Shown: one piece after another, positions 22,069-24,060 of the stretch
How the letters are laid out: each line of letters starts with the position of its first letter
Numbering within the stretch: position 1 is the stretch's first letter
Assembly: GCA_041664985.1 (NCBI GenBank)
Contig: JBAYJS010000014.1
Coordinates: forward strand, 1 to 24,060
Length of the DNA: 24,060 bases
Direction of reading: 5' to 3'
Source: JBAYJS01 sp041664985
GTDB lineage: Bacteria; Patescibacteriota; Patescibacteriia; Buchananbacterales; UBA6539
Notes under the pieces: generated by a model
The model's input: the letters and a program-made list of their open reading frames with translations, nothing else
Databases searched by the model: none
Told to the model about the DNA's origin: nothing
Program-made: the position numbers and the translations under genes

Positions 22069-22173
22069 TTCTGAACCCTCCCCTGAGCTAGGCTGATTTT
22101 TTTGCCATAAATAAAATTGGCATTTAACCAGGACCCAGGAAATCAGAAACTTATCCAGGTTATTCGATTGAAA

Positions 22174-22202
22174 AGTTTATCAAAAAATTTCATTTTTGTC
22201 AA
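22174..22202 (-). promoter_or_regulatory. Promoter of candidate RNA 2 (TTGACA, N14, TGATA)
   Basis: On the minus strand TTGACA (22202-22197), 17 bases, TAAACT (22179-22174), with TG extension (TGATAAACT). It is divergent from the possible kinase promoter; the two -35 boxes lie in an inverted repeat GTCAAT-N5-ATTGAC (22198-22214). Confidence 0.65.
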
Positions 22203-22209
22203 TGATTGA

Positions 22210-22239
22210 TTGACTAATTGGTAAAAAATAGGTTAAGAT
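22210..22239 (+). promoter_or_regulatory. Possible promoter of the kinase gene
   Basis: TTGACT (22210-22215), 18 bases, TAAGAT (22234-22239). The -10 matches 4 of 6. It would start transcription near 22246, leaving a leader of about 190 bases before the kinase. Confidence 0.4.
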
Positions 22240-22320
22240 AAAGCCGCTCGCAAATCAATTCTGCGGGCCTGAACCTAGACAATTTCACAATCTTTTGGCA
22301 CTAGACGGAAGGAGAAAGAA

Positions 22321-22344
22321 ATGGGAATTCGCGCATCGCCGTAA
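22321..22344 (+). CDS. Possible 7-residue leader peptide before the kinase
   Basis: GGAAGGAG (22307-22314) sits 6 bases before ATG 22321, but this frame reads only MGIRASP and then TAA. The kinase proper starts 118 bases on in another frame. It may be a leader peptide, or the relic of a start that once served a longer frame. A very short frame alone is weak evidence. Confidence 0.25.
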   Translation: MGIRASP

Positions 22345-22438
22345 GTGGTTTTGGCGTGAACGGGAAAGCCTGGTCAGTCGGCCCGTTGTCGACAAAAAAG
22401 ACTTGGCTTATTTCGGGTGTCTACCGGAGATACGATCT

Positions 22439-24016
22439 ATGAAAAAAGAAGAAGGCCACGTCATCGGAGTTGATGATGGCACAGATGGTTTGGCCGTTGT
22501 TTTGCTGACCACAGACGGTCAAAGGGTTGCCACCGGTGACTGCAAGGTGCCCTTAACGAAAGGGCCGAAAGGCGAGCGAACGCAAAATCCGATAGACTGG
22601 AGGAATGCGTTCAGAACCGCTTTGGCTGATGCCAGAAGTAACGCTGCCGGATTTGGTATCGATTTTGGACCCTGCTTGGGTATTTGTCCGACCGGGCAAA
22701 TGCACGGCAAAGGCCAACGAGGTGCCGATGGAACGTTTGGCAATAGCGTGAGGCTGTGGTGTGACGCCGGCAGTAAGCCGGAAGCGGACGAATTGACCGA
22801 GTTGTTTGGTCATCCCGTGCCCCAGCGGCTTCTGATCTCGCGTTGGCTTGAAGAAATCCGGCATTTTCCCGACCGCGCTCGGGAATGCACTTTCCTAACC
22901 ACGCCGTCTGGCGTGATTGCCACATTCCTTGACCCTCAAGTCAGAGGTCTGGGTTTTGGCGATGCTTGTGGTGCGTTCCCGGTTGATCCTCAAACCGGTA
23001 AGTACTATCCGGAAATGGTTCGTCAGTTTGACGAACTGACCAAAGGCATCGGTGTTCGGCCGTTGCTTGAGCTTCTGGCGCAACCGGTAATGGTTGGTGA
23101 CATTGTCGGCCGAGTTGATCAGGCAGCAGCTGACTATTTCGATCTGCTTCAAGGGCTGCCAATCTTTTCGCCCGAAGGTGATCAGCCTACGACTTTGGCC
23201 GGCACTTTCACCGGTAAAACCGGCGTGGTGGGATTTTCCGGCGGAACTTCCTTTTGTTGGAACATGATTGCCGGCCAGGCTTTCATTGGCCGCCACCCCG
23301 GAGTTGAGCCGTTTATGACCTGCGATGGTCGACGGTTCTTCATGTGCCACATTCAAAACGGCACACCTCCGATGAACGCCATAGTTGAAGCCCATGGCGG
23401 ATTTGATGTCGTCATGCCCTTGGCAGCTCAAGCGCCGGTCAATTGCAGTGGTTTGATCATGCTGCCCCTAATGGAACCGGAGCACGGATTGGGTTTGCCG
23501 ACCGAAGCGCATGCTGCCATGTTCAATCTTCGGGCGGACAATCTTACTACCGGTAATATGGCGCGGGCAGCTTTTTTGGGCTCGATGTTCAGTCTGCTTT
23601 GGAGCGTTGAAGCGCTTCGTCGGCAAAACATCATTGCCAGGGAATTTGTGGTCAGTGGTGGCATTGCCAAGTCCGAATGGACGGTTCAGGCGATTGCCGA
23701 TGTTTTTGACACCCCGTGCCGGATCATGGAAGATGTTTCGGGTTCATCAGATGATGATGCGAGCCGGTTAGCGAAGGTCATGAAGACGCAGACTTCCGGC
23801 TTCGGCGCCGCTCTGATGGCTCTCTATGGCCATCGCAAACAGGGCAACTCAGATTTGGAGTGGCCTGATTTTCTCCAAGATGCACGGCCAAAGAACACCC
23901 GCGTTTTCCACCCGATCCGCGAGAACGTTGCCGCCTGTCGCAGCATGTATCAGGCTTTCTGCCCGATCGTTGAGCGGGTAGCGAGCGAGCTCAATCGCAT
24001 TCCTTGGGTTGCTTAA
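22439..24016 (+). CDS. FGGY-family carbohydrate kinase (xylulokinase-like)
   Basis: The ATG at 22439 is chosen over an in-frame TTG at 22295 because GGAG (22426-22429) lies 9 bases upstream and homology begins at VIGVDDGTDG. The protein has 525 residues, slightly longer than typical xylulokinase (about 480-500). FGGY features are a phosphate-1 loop in an unusual form (GVDDGTDGLAVVL rather than GIDxGT), CPTGQMHGKG matching the SGQMHG sugar-binding loop, SPEGDQPT with the likely catalytic base D248, GFSGGTSFCW (phosphate-2) and VSGGIAKSEWTVQAIADVF (adenosine). It would phosphorylate a ketose or polyol; the substrate is uncertain. Codon use is much GC-richer than the uvr genes (34 of 60 bases in one sampled line), suggesting transfer. 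No other sugar gene is in view. Confidence 0.85.
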   Translation: MKKEEGHVIGVDDGTDGLAVVLLTTDGQRVATGDCKVPLTKGPKGERTQNPIDWRNAFRTALADARSNAAGFGIDFGPCLGICPTGQMHGKGQRGADGTFGNSVRLWCDAGSKPEADELTELFGHPVPQRLLISRWLEEIRHFPDRARECTFLTTPSGVIATFLDPQVRGLGFGDACGAFPVDPQTGKYYPEMVRQFDELTKGIGVRPLLELLAQPVMVGDIVGRVDQAAADYFDLLQGLPIFSPEGDQPTTLAGTFTGKTGVVGFSGGTSFCWNMIAGQAFIGRHPGVEPFMTCDGRRFFMCHIQNGTPPMNAIVEAHGGFDVVMPLAAQAPVNCSGLIMLPLMEPEHGLGLPTEAHAAMFNLRADNLTTGNMARAAFLGSMFSLLWSVEALRRQNIIAREFVVSGGIAKSEWTVQAIADVFDTPCRIMEDVSGSSDDDASRLAKVMKTQTSGFGAALMALYGHRKQGNSDLEWPDFLQDARPKNTRVFHPIRENVAACRSMYQAFCPIVERVASELNRIPWVA

Positions 24017-24060
24017 GCCGCCCAGAAGTAAGTAGTCTGTTCATTGAGTCCGGAAGAAGA

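Larger units (their letters stand above)
21784..22167 (-). ncRNA. Candidate structured non-coding RNA 2 (about 380 nt), unknown family
   Basis: It runs from a consensus promoter (22202-22174) to a strong terminator. Reading the minus strand, visible stems include TGCCA with TGGCA (around 22123-22104), CAGCAGT with ACTGCTG, CCTTGGC with GCCAAGG (21936-21930 and 21866-21860) enclosing three smaller hairpins, and CAGGGAG with CTCCCTG (21858-21852 and 21844-21838). It also carries an 11-codon frame with a strong SD (22068-22033), so it may be a dual-function or leader-type RNA. It is tandem to candidate RNA 1, with the same promoter design. Length is tmRNA-like, but no tRNA-like ends or typical tag were found. 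Together the two units occupy most of the gene-free stretch 21442-22438. Confidence 0.5.

Noticed and set aside
21442..22200. RNase P RNA, tmRNA, SRP RNA or 6S RNA
   Set aside because: Both strands were read for their hallmark motifs (the P4 GAGGAAAGTCC type, the TGGATTCGACGGG type, the SRP tetraloop region). None was found.
22323..22442. A GAPDH-like N terminus (RIAVSGFGVNG) in another frame before the kinase
   Set aside because: The resemblance covers about ten residues only. The following residues do not match the family, and the frame has no start with an SD.
22895..23431. A 178-codon open frame on the minus strand inside the kinase gene
   Set aside because: It is a shadow of a GC-rich gene, with no SD, no promoter and no family motif; the plus-strand kinase has clear FGGY motifs.

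Overview
The window looks like part of an AT-rich genome from the Candidate Phyla Radiation / Patescibacteria (Parcubacteria-like). This is an inference from gene content and style: a compact type IV pilus operon with several prepilins, AT-rich coding DNA, mostly weak or absent Shine-Dalgarno (SD) sequences, a minimal UvrABC set and very small redox proteins. The standard bacterial code fits; UGA is a stop here.

Region 1 (1-643) is the 3' end of an EamA-type transporter gene and its terminator. Region 2 (703-10630) is a type IV pilus locus: a CheY-like receiver, PilB, PilC, four minor prepilins in the order H-I-J-K of type II secretion pseudopilins (the I-type one enlarged to 988 residues), a PilM protein carrying a PilN-like INLLP motif, a membrane helix and an SH3b domain, then a separately promoted major-pilin-like gene with its own terminator. 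Region 3 (10641-12774) is a tight redox cassette: two overlapping half-size ferritin-like proteins, a DJ-1/PfpI protein, a thioredoxin reductase and a glutaredoxin.

Region 4 (12780-21441) carries uvrB, uvrA and uvrC on the plus strand. The cluster has been repeatedly invaded. Between uvrB and uvrA lies a minus-strand, GC-richer six-helix membrane protein. Between uvrA and uvrC lie a DUF559-type nuclease cassette and a small minus-strand gene. Both ends of uvrA are duplicated: a 20-codon decoy of its start lies upstream, next to a small element with terminal inverted repeats, and a 36-base copy of its last codons (one mismatch) lies on the far side of the DUF559 cassette. Palindromic CCCTC... 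repeats sit after uvrB and, as an inverted doublet, at the head of the DUF559 cassette.

Region 5 (21440-22239) has no convincing protein gene. It holds two tandem minus-strand units, each with a promoter (TTGACA, 14 bases, TGATA), many hairpins and a strong terminator. They are best explained as structured non-coding RNAs of unknown family. The same promoter design drives the membrane protein at 15202-15786. Region 6 (22210-24060) holds a GC-richer FGGY-family sugar kinase with a good SD and atypical N-terminal motifs.

Two expression styles therefore share the window. Resident plus-strand genes are AT-rich, mostly lack SDs and often use extended -10 promoters (TGnTATAAT). The minus-strand units and the kinase have good SDs or consensus -35 boxes and look like later arrivals.
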